NCBI RefSeq assembly: GCF_008728965.1
Contig: NZ_VSMC01000007.1
Span: 1-64,000 of the forward strand
DNA from: Heminiphilus faecis
GTDB lineage: Bacteria > Bacteroidota > Bacteroidia > Bacteroidales > Muribaculaceae
Length of the DNA stretch: 64,000 nt
Direction of reading: 5' to 3'
The position numbers were made by a program, and so were the translations under genes. The notes below the pieces were generated by a model. That model did not search any database. It was not told where the DNA came from and saw nothing but the letters and a program-made list of their open reading frames with translations. This document shows, piece after piece, positions 1-7,197 of the stretch. Every line of letters begins with the position of its first letter. The first letter of the stretch is position 1.

Positions 1-43
1 ACAAAAAATCTCTAATAACTCTTGTGTTAAGCGGTTAATGTTA

Positions 44-112
44 TTTGGGCCAAAAGGGTCAATCATATTATGGCCAAAGGGGTGAATTCTGTTTGGCCAA
101 AAGGGTCAAAGT
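44..112. repeat. Three spaced copies of a GGCCAAAAGGGTCAA-like repeat
   Basis: Near-identical copies start with GGCC at 48, 72 and 95, so they recur every 23-24 bp. The middle copy is slightly diverged (GGCCAAAGGGGTGAA). Spaced short repeats like these are typical of transposase-binding ends, for example in IS21-type elements. No transposase gene is visible inside the window, so the link to an insertion sequence is inference. Confidence 0.5.
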
Positions 113-330
113 AGAGTGGCTTTTCCAGATGCAAAGTTACTTCGGGAAAAGGAGGTGCATCTATGATAACTCCGGGATAGAGTTGGGATAAGTGTAGGAT
201 AAAAAACGCTTGATTTTCTAAAATCCGCAATAATTCATCGTTGAATAACAGCGACTTATACAAATACTCTTAATGAATGTTAAAGTAGAAATTTGTGGAA
301 ATTTTTTTGAAAATCTCACGTCAGGACACA

Positions 331-366
331 GCGAGTGCCGTCCGAGCATTCCCGAACGGCACTCGC
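331..366 (-). terminator. Hairpin downstream of the integrase
   Basis: A perfect 11-bp stem (331-341 pairs with 356-366) with a 14-nt loop lies 24 nt past the integrase stop codon. On the minus strand the stem is followed only distantly by a T-rich stretch (301-307), so it may be a weak terminator. Confidence 0.5.
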
Positions 367-389
367 AAGAGGCTTATGGAATGTTCAGC

Positions 390-1607
390 TTAGAAATCGA
401 GATTGCCGAGGTTTTTGGAAAGAATGTCCATATCCTTTCCGATTTTGTCGGCGGTAATTCTCGCGTAGATCTGTGTGGTCTGGATATTTGTGTGGCCGAG
501 CATCTTTGATACCGACTCGATGGGCACTCCACGGCCGAGGGTCATGGTAGTGGCGAAGGTGTGCCGGGCGAGATGGAACGTCAGGTTCTTCTCGATGCCA
601 CAGATGTCGGCTATCTCCTTCAGATAGCAGTTGAGCTTCTGATTGGTGATTATCGGCATGAGCTGGCCGTCGGTGTAGCAGCCCTCATATTTGTTGAGGA
701 TTTTCAGGGCCGGCGGAAGTAGGGGTACCATTACCTTCGTGTTGGTCTTCTGACGGTGGGTGACTATCCACAAGCGACCGTCGAACATCTTCTGGATGTT
801 GTCGACACGGAGGTGGGCGAGGTCGATGTATGCCAGCCCGGTGAAGCAGGCGAAGATGAAGATGTCGCGCACCTGTTCCAGTCGCTTGGAGGCAAACTCT
901 TTCTGCATCATCTTGCAAAGCTCGTCTTCGGTAAGATAGCCACGGTCAACACGCTCGATGGAGATTTTGTAGCCGTTGAAGGGGTCAACGGTTATCAGTC
1001 CGGCGCGGATGGCTTTGTTGATTACCTGCTTGAAGAACTTCATGCACTTGTAGGTGGTGTTCTGCGAGTATTTATACTCGGTACGGAGGAAGAACTCCAA
1101 GTCCACGATGAACTGATACTTTATCTCTCTCAGGGGAATGTCGGTGATATTGTACTTCTTCTTCATGAACTCCACCACGCGGCGGTACATTCTTTCGTAC
1201 TTGCGGTAGGTGGGGTCGGCTTTGCTGAGTCCGACGAGCTTCTTGGTGTCCTCCAGATGCTGCTCATAGAGTTTCAGGAGTGATTCCTCCCGCTGGGTGA
1301 TGCCCATGTAGGCGTTGCGCACCATTTCTACGGTAACGTAGCCGTGACGACGCTGGATGTCATAGAAATGATTGGTCAGAATAGTCTGAATATCCTGAAG
1401 ATGGTTATTGATCTCAAAAGACTTGGATGAACGACCGGTGGCTTTACCGGCTTTCCCATCCCATCTTTCTGGCTCGCAAACCAATTTTGTGCTCCAGTCC
1501 TGTCTTTCTCCGTCAATAGACACGCGCACGATGATGGCGGATGTACCATCCTTGTTGACATGATTGCTTCGGAGATAGAACAGAATCTTAAATGTGTTCT
1601 GTTTCAT
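390..1607 (-). CDS. Tyrosine recombinase / integrase of a mobile element
   Basis: This 405-residue protein is a Bacteroidota-type site-specific tyrosine recombinase that would cut and rejoin DNA through a covalent tyrosine intermediate. It has an N-terminal arm-binding region, a core-binding SAM-like domain (about residues 100-200) and a C-terminal catalytic domain. The catalytic domain shows a lysine in HRQKTNTKV, the HLARH box (H345, R348), GH at 371-372 and the nucleophile Y381 in TQIYARI. The first catalytic arginine, normally found in a TGLR motif, is replaced: the sequence reads CFTGLAYIDL. IntDOT-like Bacteroides integrases also lack this arginine. The gene sits about 500 bp from the 3' end of ssrA, a common integration target, so it probably belongs to an element that extends left of the window. 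Confidence 0.93.
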   Translation of the reverse strand: MKQNTFKILFYLRSNHVNKDGTSAIIVRVSIDGERQDWSTKLVCEPERWDGKAGKATGRSSKSFEINNHLQDIQTILTNHFYDIQRRHGYVTVEMVRNAYMGITQREESLLKLYEQHLEDTKKLVGLSKADPTYRKYERMYRRVVEFMKKKYNITDIPLREIKYQFIVDLEFFLRTEYKYSQNTTYKCMKFFKQVINKAIRAGLITVDPFNGYKISIERVDRGYLTEDELCKMMQKEFASKRLEQVRDIFIFACFTGLAYIDLAHLRVDNIQKMFDGRLWIVTHRQKTNTKVMVPLLPPALKILNKYEGCYTDGQLMPIITNQKLNCYLKEIADICGIEKNLTFHLARHTFATTMTLGRGVPIESVSKMLGHTNIQTTQIYARITADKIGKDMDILSKNLGNLDF

Positions 1608-2038
1608 CTTACATTTGGATTTGGTGGTTATGATTGCGCAGGGTTTTTACCCCCTTGCAAAATTCATAACGAGTTAAACTTAATTTTGCTTAGACTCACC
1701 TCGGCCAATAGAGGACGAATAGCGGACATGATGTCCTGCGTATTCTGACGGAGTGCATGGGAATAGAAAATTAGGTATCAAATGTAAGCTTCGGACTATG
1801 CCACCGGACTCCATTTCTTGTGTGCCATCAGATGTCCGATTTTGGCCGCTATTTTCCGACTTATGTCAGAGTTTCGGTTTCGTAAAGTGCTGCACAAAAC
1901 ATAGTTACGACACTTACTGCTACACAACTGCTACATTTGGCATCTCACGATTTTTGTGTAGCAGATTTGCAACCAATGGGTGTCTTGTTCAGTCTTTTTT
2001 CTGTCCGATGACGGTCCTGAGTCGTCATTTTTAGGCAT
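1608..2038. other. Intergenic region between integrase and tmRNA, no gene seen
   Basis: No convincing coding sequence is visible on either strand; the open frames here lack family features and start context. The region holds an 11-bp inverted repeat (1917-1964). If the element is integrated at ssrA, this stretch would carry the integrase promoter and the arm-type binding sites, but neither can be shown from sequence alone. Confidence 0.5.
1917..1964. repeat. 11-bp inverted repeat near the putative att region
   Basis: CTGCTACACAA at 1917-1927 is repeated in inverted orientation as TTGTGTAGCAG at 1954-1964, with 26 bp between. A partial extra copy, CTGCTACA, lies at 1928-1935. Its position between the integrase and the ssrA 3' end would suit a recombinase or excisionase binding site. 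Confidence 0.4.
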
Positions 2039-2074
2039 TAAAAAACCGCACAATAAGTTGATATTGTGCGGTTT
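2039..2074 (-). terminator. Rho-independent terminator of ssrA
   Basis: A perfect 13-bp stem (2043-2055 with 2062-2074) with a 6-nt loop is followed on the minus strand by a T-run that begins inside the stem and ends in TTTTTAATGC. It lies about 48 nt past the tmRNA 3' end. Confidence 0.85.
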
Positions 2075-2121
2075 AGTCTTGTTTAGACTTTTGTTGGCCG
2101 GAATCTGTCCGACCCGTCAAG

Positions 2122-2160
2122 TGGAGCTGGAGGGGATTGAACCCTCGTCCAAACGTGGAA
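2122..2160 (-). other. Putative attachment site at the 3' end of ssrA
   Basis: This stretch is the T-arm and 3' acceptor strand of the tmRNA (GAGGGTTCAATCCCCTC), the segment most often used by integrases that target ssrA. The adjacent integrase, pointing away from the tmRNA, supports its use as an att site. A second copy of the core, expected at the other end of the element, is not in the window. Confidence 0.45.
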
Positions 2161-2517
2161 CTAATGAGCTTTCTACATGCTTAGTCTTGACTTGATTGTA
2201 GGGCGCCGACAGGATCAAGACCACCAACCGTCGCCTTAGCCTTTAAGATTTCGGAAGCCGCGCAAGGCTCTTGGCTTCCTATTTCCGATTTATCTGCACC
2301 GCCTTGTCGATCCGTCTCGGAAAAAGGACAATCGGGCGATGTCTTGTCTCCACCACTGTGGCGGAGATTAAGCTAATCTACTGTACTTCGATTAAGCAGC
2401 AAGAGCGTAGTTGTTTTCGCCATTTAAAATTGTGATGTCCCAGATTATAGAGCGTAGCCATCATTGCTCTGCATGCTTACACACCACCTCTACACGCTGT
2501 CAAAGCCGGTCAGCCCC
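2122..2517 (-). ncRNA. ssrA: Transfer-messenger RNA (tmRNA)
   Basis: The minus strand begins GGGGCTGACCGGCTTTGACA at 2517, the classic tmRNA 5' end. It finishes with a T-loop (GGTTCAATCC) and the acceptor strand CAGCTCC, which pairs with GGGGCTG, at about 2123. The discriminator is A at 2122, and CCA is not encoded. The internal tag frame (2421 down to 2393) reads GGC GAA AAC AAC TAC GCT CTT GCT GCT TAA, giving GENNYALAA after the alanine supplied by the charged RNA. This matches the known Bacteroidota degradation tag. tmRNA rescues ribosomes stalled on broken messages and marks the products for proteolysis. Confidence 0.96.
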
Positions 2518-2537
2518 GTATAAGTGCGATAAGCCCG

Positions 2538-2568
2538 CAAATTTAAGCAAAACATCCGGAAATGGCAA
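2538..2568 (-). promoter_or_regulatory. ssrA promoter, Bacteroidota type
   Basis: On the minus strand a -7 element TAAATTTG (2545-2538) is preceded by TTG (2568-2566) with exactly 20 bp between. This fits the TTTG / TAnnTTTG consensus of Bacteroidota primary-sigma promoters. Transcription would start near 2531, 14 nt before the mature 5' end. Confidence 0.7.
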
Positions 2569-2839
2569 TAGGCAATCGCCAATGCCGGATGTTTTTAACC
2601 TATTTTACCAGACCAATCTGTCGCAGTGCTGTATATTTGTCAGGCAGTACGGGCATGGTGCCATTCTGAGTGCATACATATATATACCAGTATTTCGACG
2701 GCTACAAGGTGAGCTTCCGCCACATCGCATTTTTTGAGTAATGACGAGATGAACGCTGCAGTGAATGAGTCGCCGGCCCGACGCCGGACGTGTCAACTGG
2801 TGCAGGCGGTTCTGTGTATCGCCCGAGTCATCAGACATG

Positions 2840-3192
2840 TATCATGGATGGCCGTGGGGAGCCTCGCAACTCGACTGGCAGATAATACGTTACGCCGACT
2901 TCCTTCTCTACAAGGCCGAGGCCCTTATCGAGATTGGCGAAGATCTTGACGAAGCCAGTGCTATAATCAACCAGATACGCCAATGTGCCATGAACAGCTT
3001 TTACGTCAAAGACTTCAATGATTCCGCATAAAAATGCGGCTAATTGTAAAATAGGATTATATCCGGCGGCGGGGTGGACGCAGGACTATGCGCGCAAGGC
3101 TCTGCGTACAGAAATGCGGCTTGAAAAAGCCCTTGAAGGTGAATGCTATTTCGACCTTGTGCGCTGTGGTATGGCCAAAGAGACTATGACGG
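2840..3192 (+). pseudogene. Remnant of a SusD/RagB-family gene
   Basis: Two out-of-phase fragments match different parts of a SusD C-terminal half. The first frame contains WQIIRYADFLLYKAEALIEI, the family's RYADVLLMYAEA helix. After a stop and frame change at about 3030, the other frame contains LRTEMRLEKALEGECYFDLV, the ERRIELAFEGHRFFDL element. Nothing resembling the N-terminal half or a lipoprotein signal is visible upstream. The gene is therefore truncated and frameshifted, and unlikely to give a functional protein. No SusC partner lies beside it. Confidence 0.75.
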
Positions 3193-3197
3193 CACAA

Positions 3198-3231
3198 AGC
3201 GGGTCCACATTCAAAATAATGTGGGCCCGCT
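3198..3231 (-). terminator. Hairpin downstream of rtcB
   Basis: A 14-bp stem with one G-T pair (3198-3211 with 3218-3231) and a 6-nt loop lies 18 nt past the rtcB stop. On the minus strand it is followed by TTTGTGCC, a short T-run. Confidence 0.6.
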
Positions 3232-3249
3232 GCACTTTATAGGCACTTT

Positions 3250-4506
3250 TTATTTTGAAGCCTTGAAATTAAAAATCGGACGGATTATGGTGTCGATGGT
3301 GACTGTGTCGCCTATATTGGCGATTATCTCCGAGGCGGGCTTGTACACCATAGGCGATTCATCGCGGGTGAAGTCGTTGACCGACTCGGAGTATATGCCG
3401 GTCATTGATGCTTCGAAATCCGCCATTGTTATCTTTTCATAAGCCTGTGTGCGGCTCAATACCCGGCCGGCTCCGTGGGGTGCCGAGCAATTCCAGTCGG
3501 GATTGCCCTTGCCTGTGCATAGCAGAGATCCGTCACGCATATTCAGCGGTATGATGCAACGCTCACCTTCGGCAGCCGATATCGACCCCTTGCGTATGAT
3601 GTTGTCATCGCTGATATAGTTGTGGACCGATTCAAACTCTTCCGAGACTTCAACGCCTGTAAAAAACTTCATTAGCAGAAGAGATATGAGTTTGCGGTTG
3701 AGCACGGCCCACTTCTGGCACAGGCGCATGTCATGGAGGTATTGCCCGCGGGCTTCACCTTCGACATAGCATAGAGCGGCCGGCAGCAGAGGCTCGGCCT
3801 CCTTATACTCTTTATGCATCTTCTTGATTACGTCCTGTAATTCCGAACGGCGTCCGGCTGCTTTGTATTCCTCGATAGTGCGGCTGACAGCAGCTTCAAA
3901 TTCATCGGCTCCCGCGGTTAGGTGCCTGACGGCCTTTGCCTGATAAATCTCCGCCACCTGCTTGCCGAGATTGCGTGAACCGGTGTGGATTACAAGATAT
4001 ATGTTGTCCTCATCGTCCTTGTCAAGCTCGATGAAGTGATTGCCTCCGCCAAGTGACCCTATGGCTTTCTTGATGCGTCCGGAGTCTTTAAGTTCACGAT
4101 AGCAGTACAGTTCAGTGACAAGCCGCTTGGCCTCGCGATAAATGTCCATTTCCTCTCCTACGAGAGGTTTGAAGCCGAAACGGTCCTCGCGTACAATCAT
4201 GCCCGACGGCACATTTGCGCGTATATGTTCATTGAATGCGTGGAAGTCGATGTCGGCGAGTTGGCCGAGTTTCAGGATGCGCATGCCGCATCCTATGTCG
4301 ACGCCCACAATGTTTGGAATGACCTTGTCGCCGAGGTCGCCTGTGAACCCGATTACACACCCTGCTCCTGCATGAACGTCGGGCATGATGCGTATTTTCC
4401 TGTCGGCAAATACGTCGATTGACAGCAGCGTCCTGATCTGCTCCAAGGCGTTCTCTTCAATGTTGTCTGTGAAAATCTTCACGTCGTATCCGTCAATGGT
4501 CTTCAT
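3250..4506 (-). CDS. rtcB: RtcB-like RNA ligase
   Basis: This 418-residue protein belongs to the RtcB family, Mn/GTP-dependent ligases that join 2',3'-cyclic phosphate and 5'-OH RNA ends in tRNA repair or RNA damage recovery. Family signatures are in order: PDVHAGAG (42-49), IVGVDIGCGM with metal ligands D70 and C73, GGGNHFIEL, HTGSRNLG, and SAPHGAGR, in which H344 is the expected guanylylated histidine. At 418 residues it is shorter than the roughly 480 of archaeal and E. coli RtcB and fits the shorter bacterial branch. No archease or RtcA gene is adjacent. The next gene upstream, also on the minus strand, encodes a WYL regulator that could control it. A -7 box lies at 4562-4569. Confidence 0.93.
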   Translation of the reverse strand: MKTIDGYDVKIFTDNIEENALEQIRTLLSIDVFADRKIRIMPDVHAGAGCVIGFTGDLGDKVIPNIVGVDIGCGMRILKLGQLADIDFHAFNEHIRANVPSGMIVREDRFGFKPLVGEEMDIYREAKRLVTELYCYRELKDSGRIKKAIGSLGGGNHFIELDKDDEDNIYLVIHTGSRNLGKQVAEIYQAKAVRHLTAGADEFEAAVSRTIEEYKAAGRRSELQDVIKKMHKEYKEAEPLLPAALCYVEGEARGQYLHDMRLCQKWAVLNRKLISLLLMKFFTGVEVSEEFESVHNYISDDNIIRKGSISAAEGERCIIPLNMRDGSLLCTGKGNPDWNCSAPHGAGRVLSRTQAYEKITMADFEASMTGIYSESVNDFTRDESPMVYKPASEIIANIGDTVTIDTIIRPIFNFKASK

Positions 4507-4561
4507 GATTTTGAGTTTATTTGGTTTATACTAAATGGTGGTTTGCCACTCCTTACGCCGA

Positions 4562-4569
4562 CAAAGTTA
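4562..4569 (-). promoter_or_regulatory. Candidate -7 element for rtcB
   Basis: TAACTTTG on the minus strand fits TAnnTTTG and would start a transcript about 50 nt before the rtcB ATG. A well-spaced TTTG upstream box is not clear. Two copies of the palindrome TGCGCA lie at about 4579-4597 and could be a regulator site. The rest of the 4507-4821 gap shows no gene. Confidence 0.35.
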
Positions 4570-4821
4570 GATAGCCGTTGCGCAACCATTTTGCGCACCT
4601 GTAATTATTTTTCAGATATTTATTTTTTTTTCGGGATGCCAGCAAAATCACAGCGGAGTTAGCGAATAATCTATGTACATCTTGACTTATTAAATCTGTA
4701 CTACAATGTCATGAACCATAATCCATACTTTTGACGGCGGCGAAGAGGTTTTGTGCCGTTGTTCGGAGTCGTATTTTCCCTGCATTGAGGAGGGTATTCA
4801 GAAAATCGTTTAAATATAAGC

Positions 4822-5856
4822 CTACTCCTCAGGCCGAAGCCCGTAATTGGAGCTGGCGCGGCTGATGCTTTCGGCTACCTTTGCGCGAAATTCCGGCGGA
4901 GCCATGACTTCGGCATGGCCGCCATAGCCGAGTATCAGGCGCTCCAGCTCGTTGTTGATCACTACTTTCAGCGACAGCAGTATGCTGCCGTCGTGAAGCC
5001 GTTGCTCGACTTTCTGCGATTTGTGGAAGGGTTTGGACTCGACATATGGTGCCTGCTGCCGGTCAATCTTGACGACTACGCGCTTCGCCTTGTCACCTAT
5101 TTGACGTGTCACCCCTATTGTGTCGTCAAAAAAGTGCTCGGCGTCGAAAGCCACGCATTTTCTGAAAGGATGCTCCTTGTCAATCTTGACGCAATGGATG
5201 CGGTCAAGAGCAAATATATTGACTTTCGGAGTGCGGTTGGAGGCTTTCTCCGCAATCAGAAACCATCGGTTGCGATACTCTTTCAGCAGATACGGATATA
5301 CTGTCAATGCCTCCGGTTGTTGTGCCTTGAACGACTGATACTCGATGATTATGGTCTGGTGTTTGCGTACCGCGTCATATATAATGCCTATAAACTGCGC
5401 TCCACGATAGTCGTGAACATGTTCCATGTCCATGGCCGGTGGATTTGAGCCGGTATGCCGTGAAATCTGCTCGTTGAGTTTGCTTATGGTGTCGATCGAC
5501 GATGCCAACTGCGGAAAGCACTGAAGCTGACGCAGGATGTCGAGAGCCGAATTGAGAGCGTCAAGACCTTCGTCATTCAGCGGCAGATGGGTGATGCTGT
5601 AGTCAGGATCTTCATACTCGTAATACTTGTTGTCGCGCACAACGATCGGAGCATTGTAGCCCAGACGGTCGCTGCGCATCAGCGCGAGGTCGTTCTGGAA
5701 TGTTCGGCGGCTTATAGGGCAGATGCGTCCCTCATACTCTGCCAAAGCATCGGTGCAGGCATCGATCAGGTCGTTGATGGTCCACCGCCTGTGGTGGTTT
5801 TGCAGGCACCGGTCGATGGTTGATATGCGTATAAGAGTGGCTCTGTTGAGTGGCAT
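4822..5856 (-). CDS. WYL-domain transcriptional regulator
   Basis: The protein (344 residues) opens with a helix-turn-helix region of the type MPLNRATLIRISTIDRCLQN, in which RRWTINDLIDACTDALAEYE is the familiar DNA-binding segment. A WYL ligand-sensing domain follows in the middle (about 165-235: IIIEYQSFKAQQPEALTVYP to NRWFLIAEKAS), and then a WCX-like C-terminal domain. WYL proteins sense nucleic acids or nucleotides and regulate stress, repair or defence genes. The ATG at 5856 is preferred over an upstream in-frame TTG at 5874 because family members begin MPxNRxALIR. The gene lies upstream of rtcB on the same strand with a 315-bp gap, so co-regulation is plausible but not proven. Confidence 0.88.
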   Translation of the reverse strand: MPLNRATLIRISTIDRCLQNHHRRWTINDLIDACTDALAEYEGRICPISRRTFQNDLALMRSDRLGYNAPIVVRDNKYYEYEDPDYSITHLPLNDEGLDALNSALDILRQLQCFPQLASSIDTISKLNEQISRHTGSNPPAMDMEHVHDYRGAQFIGIIYDAVRKHQTIIIEYQSFKAQQPEALTVYPYLLKEYRNRWFLIAEKASNRTPKVNIFALDRIHCVKIDKEHPFRKCVAFDAEHFFDDTIGVTRQIGDKAKRVVVKIDRQQAPYVESKPFHKSQKVEQRLHDGSILLSLKVVINNELERLILGYGGHAEVMAPPEFRAKVAESISRASSNYGLRPEE

Positions 5857-5954
5857 GACAATGTATTTTTGCAAAAATAATCATTTTATCCATAGGCCCA
5901 TAGATGGTCTGCAGGATTATTTACCGATTATTTATGCTTATGCCGGAGTGCTGG

Positions 5955-7187
5955 CTACAATAGCATCGAGGCCACACGACGGAGCGCGGTTATGAATGCG
6001 TCGCACTCTTCTTTGGTGTTATATAGCGCAAATGAGGCCCGTACAGTGCCCTCTATGCCGAGGCGGTGCATAAGCGGTTCCGCACAGTGATGGCCGGTGC
6101 GCACGGCTATGCCGAGTTTGTCAAGCAACATGCCGGTATCGTAGTGGTGGGCGTTGCCGATAAGAAAAGATATTATGGCATCCTTGCCCGGAGCGGTACC
6201 GAATATGCGCATGCCGGGTATCTCCATCATGCGGGCTGTGGTGTATTCGAGCAATTCTTTTTCATGAGCGGCGATGCGTTCCATACCTATGCCGTTTATA
6301 TAGTCTATGGCCGTGCGAAGAGCCGATATGCCGACGAAATCGGGGGTGCCCGCTTCAAACTTGAACGGAAGCTCGGCGAATGTCGTGTGTTCAAACGTGA
6401 CGTTGCCGATCATTTCTCCTCCGCCTTGATATGGAGGCATTTTTTCAAGCAGTTCCTTCTTGCCGTAAAGTACGCCTACTCCTGTTGGGCCATACATTTT
6501 GTGCGATGAGAATGCATAAAAATCGCAATCGAGGCCGATGACGTCGACACGCTGATGGGCCACGGCCTGAGCGCCGTCGACAAGTACGGGCACTCCGTGG
6601 CGGTGCGCCTCCGCGATAATTTCCTTGACCGGATTGACAGAGCCGAGCACATTGCTAACATGGGTCACTGACACAAAAGCCGTATGTTCATTAAAGAGCC
6701 GGCGATAGGCATCCATGTCGAGAACTCCGGAGTCATCCATGGGTATGACCTTTATAGTGATGCGCTTGCGGCGCTGCAGCAACTGCCACGGTACTATGTT
6801 GGAGTGGTGCTCCATCACGCTGAGTATGATCTCGTCGCCGTCATGCAGCATGTCGCCCCACGACGAGGCTACAAGATTTATAGCTTCGGTGGTGCCGCGG
6901 GTAAAGATGATTTCCTGTATTGACGATGCGTTTATGTACTCTTTCACGGAGCGGCGCGCCGCCTCCTGAAGTTCGGTCATCTCCTGCGAAAGCAGGTGTA
7001 CGCCTCTGTGCACGTTGGCCTTTGTATTGTAATATGCCTTGATTATATCGTCGATCACACAGGATGGAGTCTGTGATGTGGCTGTATTGTCCAGATATAT
7101 GAGCGGATGCTTGTATACCGCTCTGTCAAGAGCAGGGAAGTCATGTCGCAGAGCCGACAGGTCATAAGTCTCTTTCATAGCTGACAT
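5955..7187 (-). CDS. sufS: SufS-type cysteine desulfurase
   Basis: This pyridoxal-phosphate enzyme of about 410 residues takes sulfur from cysteine and passes it to the SufBCD scaffold. Visible features are the fold-type I N-terminus with IYLDNTATSQTP, the PLP-binding lysine in SSHKMYGPTG and the catalytic loop RTGHHCAEP, with the cysteine at about residue 368, close to E. coli SufS Cys364. The ATG at 7187 lies 10 nt after the sufD stop; an alternative ATG at 7178 gives MKETYDL. The upstream part of the open frame overlaps sufD and is not part of the gene. It is the last gene of the suf operon. No SufE or SufU partner lies nearby, so its sulfur acceptor is either direct or encoded elsewhere. 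Confidence 0.95.
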   Translation of the reverse strand: MSAMKETYDLSALRHDFPALDRAVYKHPLIYLDNTATSQTPSCVIDDIIKAYYNTKANVHRGVHLLSQEMTELQEAARRSVKEYINASSIQEIIFTRGTTEAINLVASSWGDMLHDGDEIILSVMEHHSNIVPWQLLQRRKRITIKVIPMDDSGVLDMDAYRRLFNEHTAFVSVTHVSNVLGSVNPVKEIIAEAHRHGVPVLVDGAQAVAHQRVDVIGLDCDFYAFSSHKMYGPTGVGVLYGKKELLEKMPPYQGGGEMIGNVTFEHTTFAELPFKFEAGTPDFVGISALRTAIDYINGIGMERIAAHEKELLEYTTARMMEIPGMRIFGTAPGKDAIISFLIGNAHHYDTGMLLDKLGIAVRTGHHCAEPLMHRLGIEGTVRASFALYNTKEECDAFITALRRVASMLL

Positions 7188-7197
7188 CAATAGGCTG

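Noticed and set aside
63-263. 66-residue minus-strand open frame
   Set aside because: Its last third is the spaced repeat itself read as protein, and no family pattern or start context is seen.
1753-2034. 93-residue plus-strand open frame between integrase and tmRNA
   Set aside because: No signal peptide, domain or promoter is seen, and its composition (many C, F and S) is unlike the neighbouring genes.
2411-2949. Plus-strand frames of 71-108 residues beside the tmRNA
   Set aside because: They overlap the tmRNA, its promoter or the SusD remnant in wrong frames, and none shows a domain.
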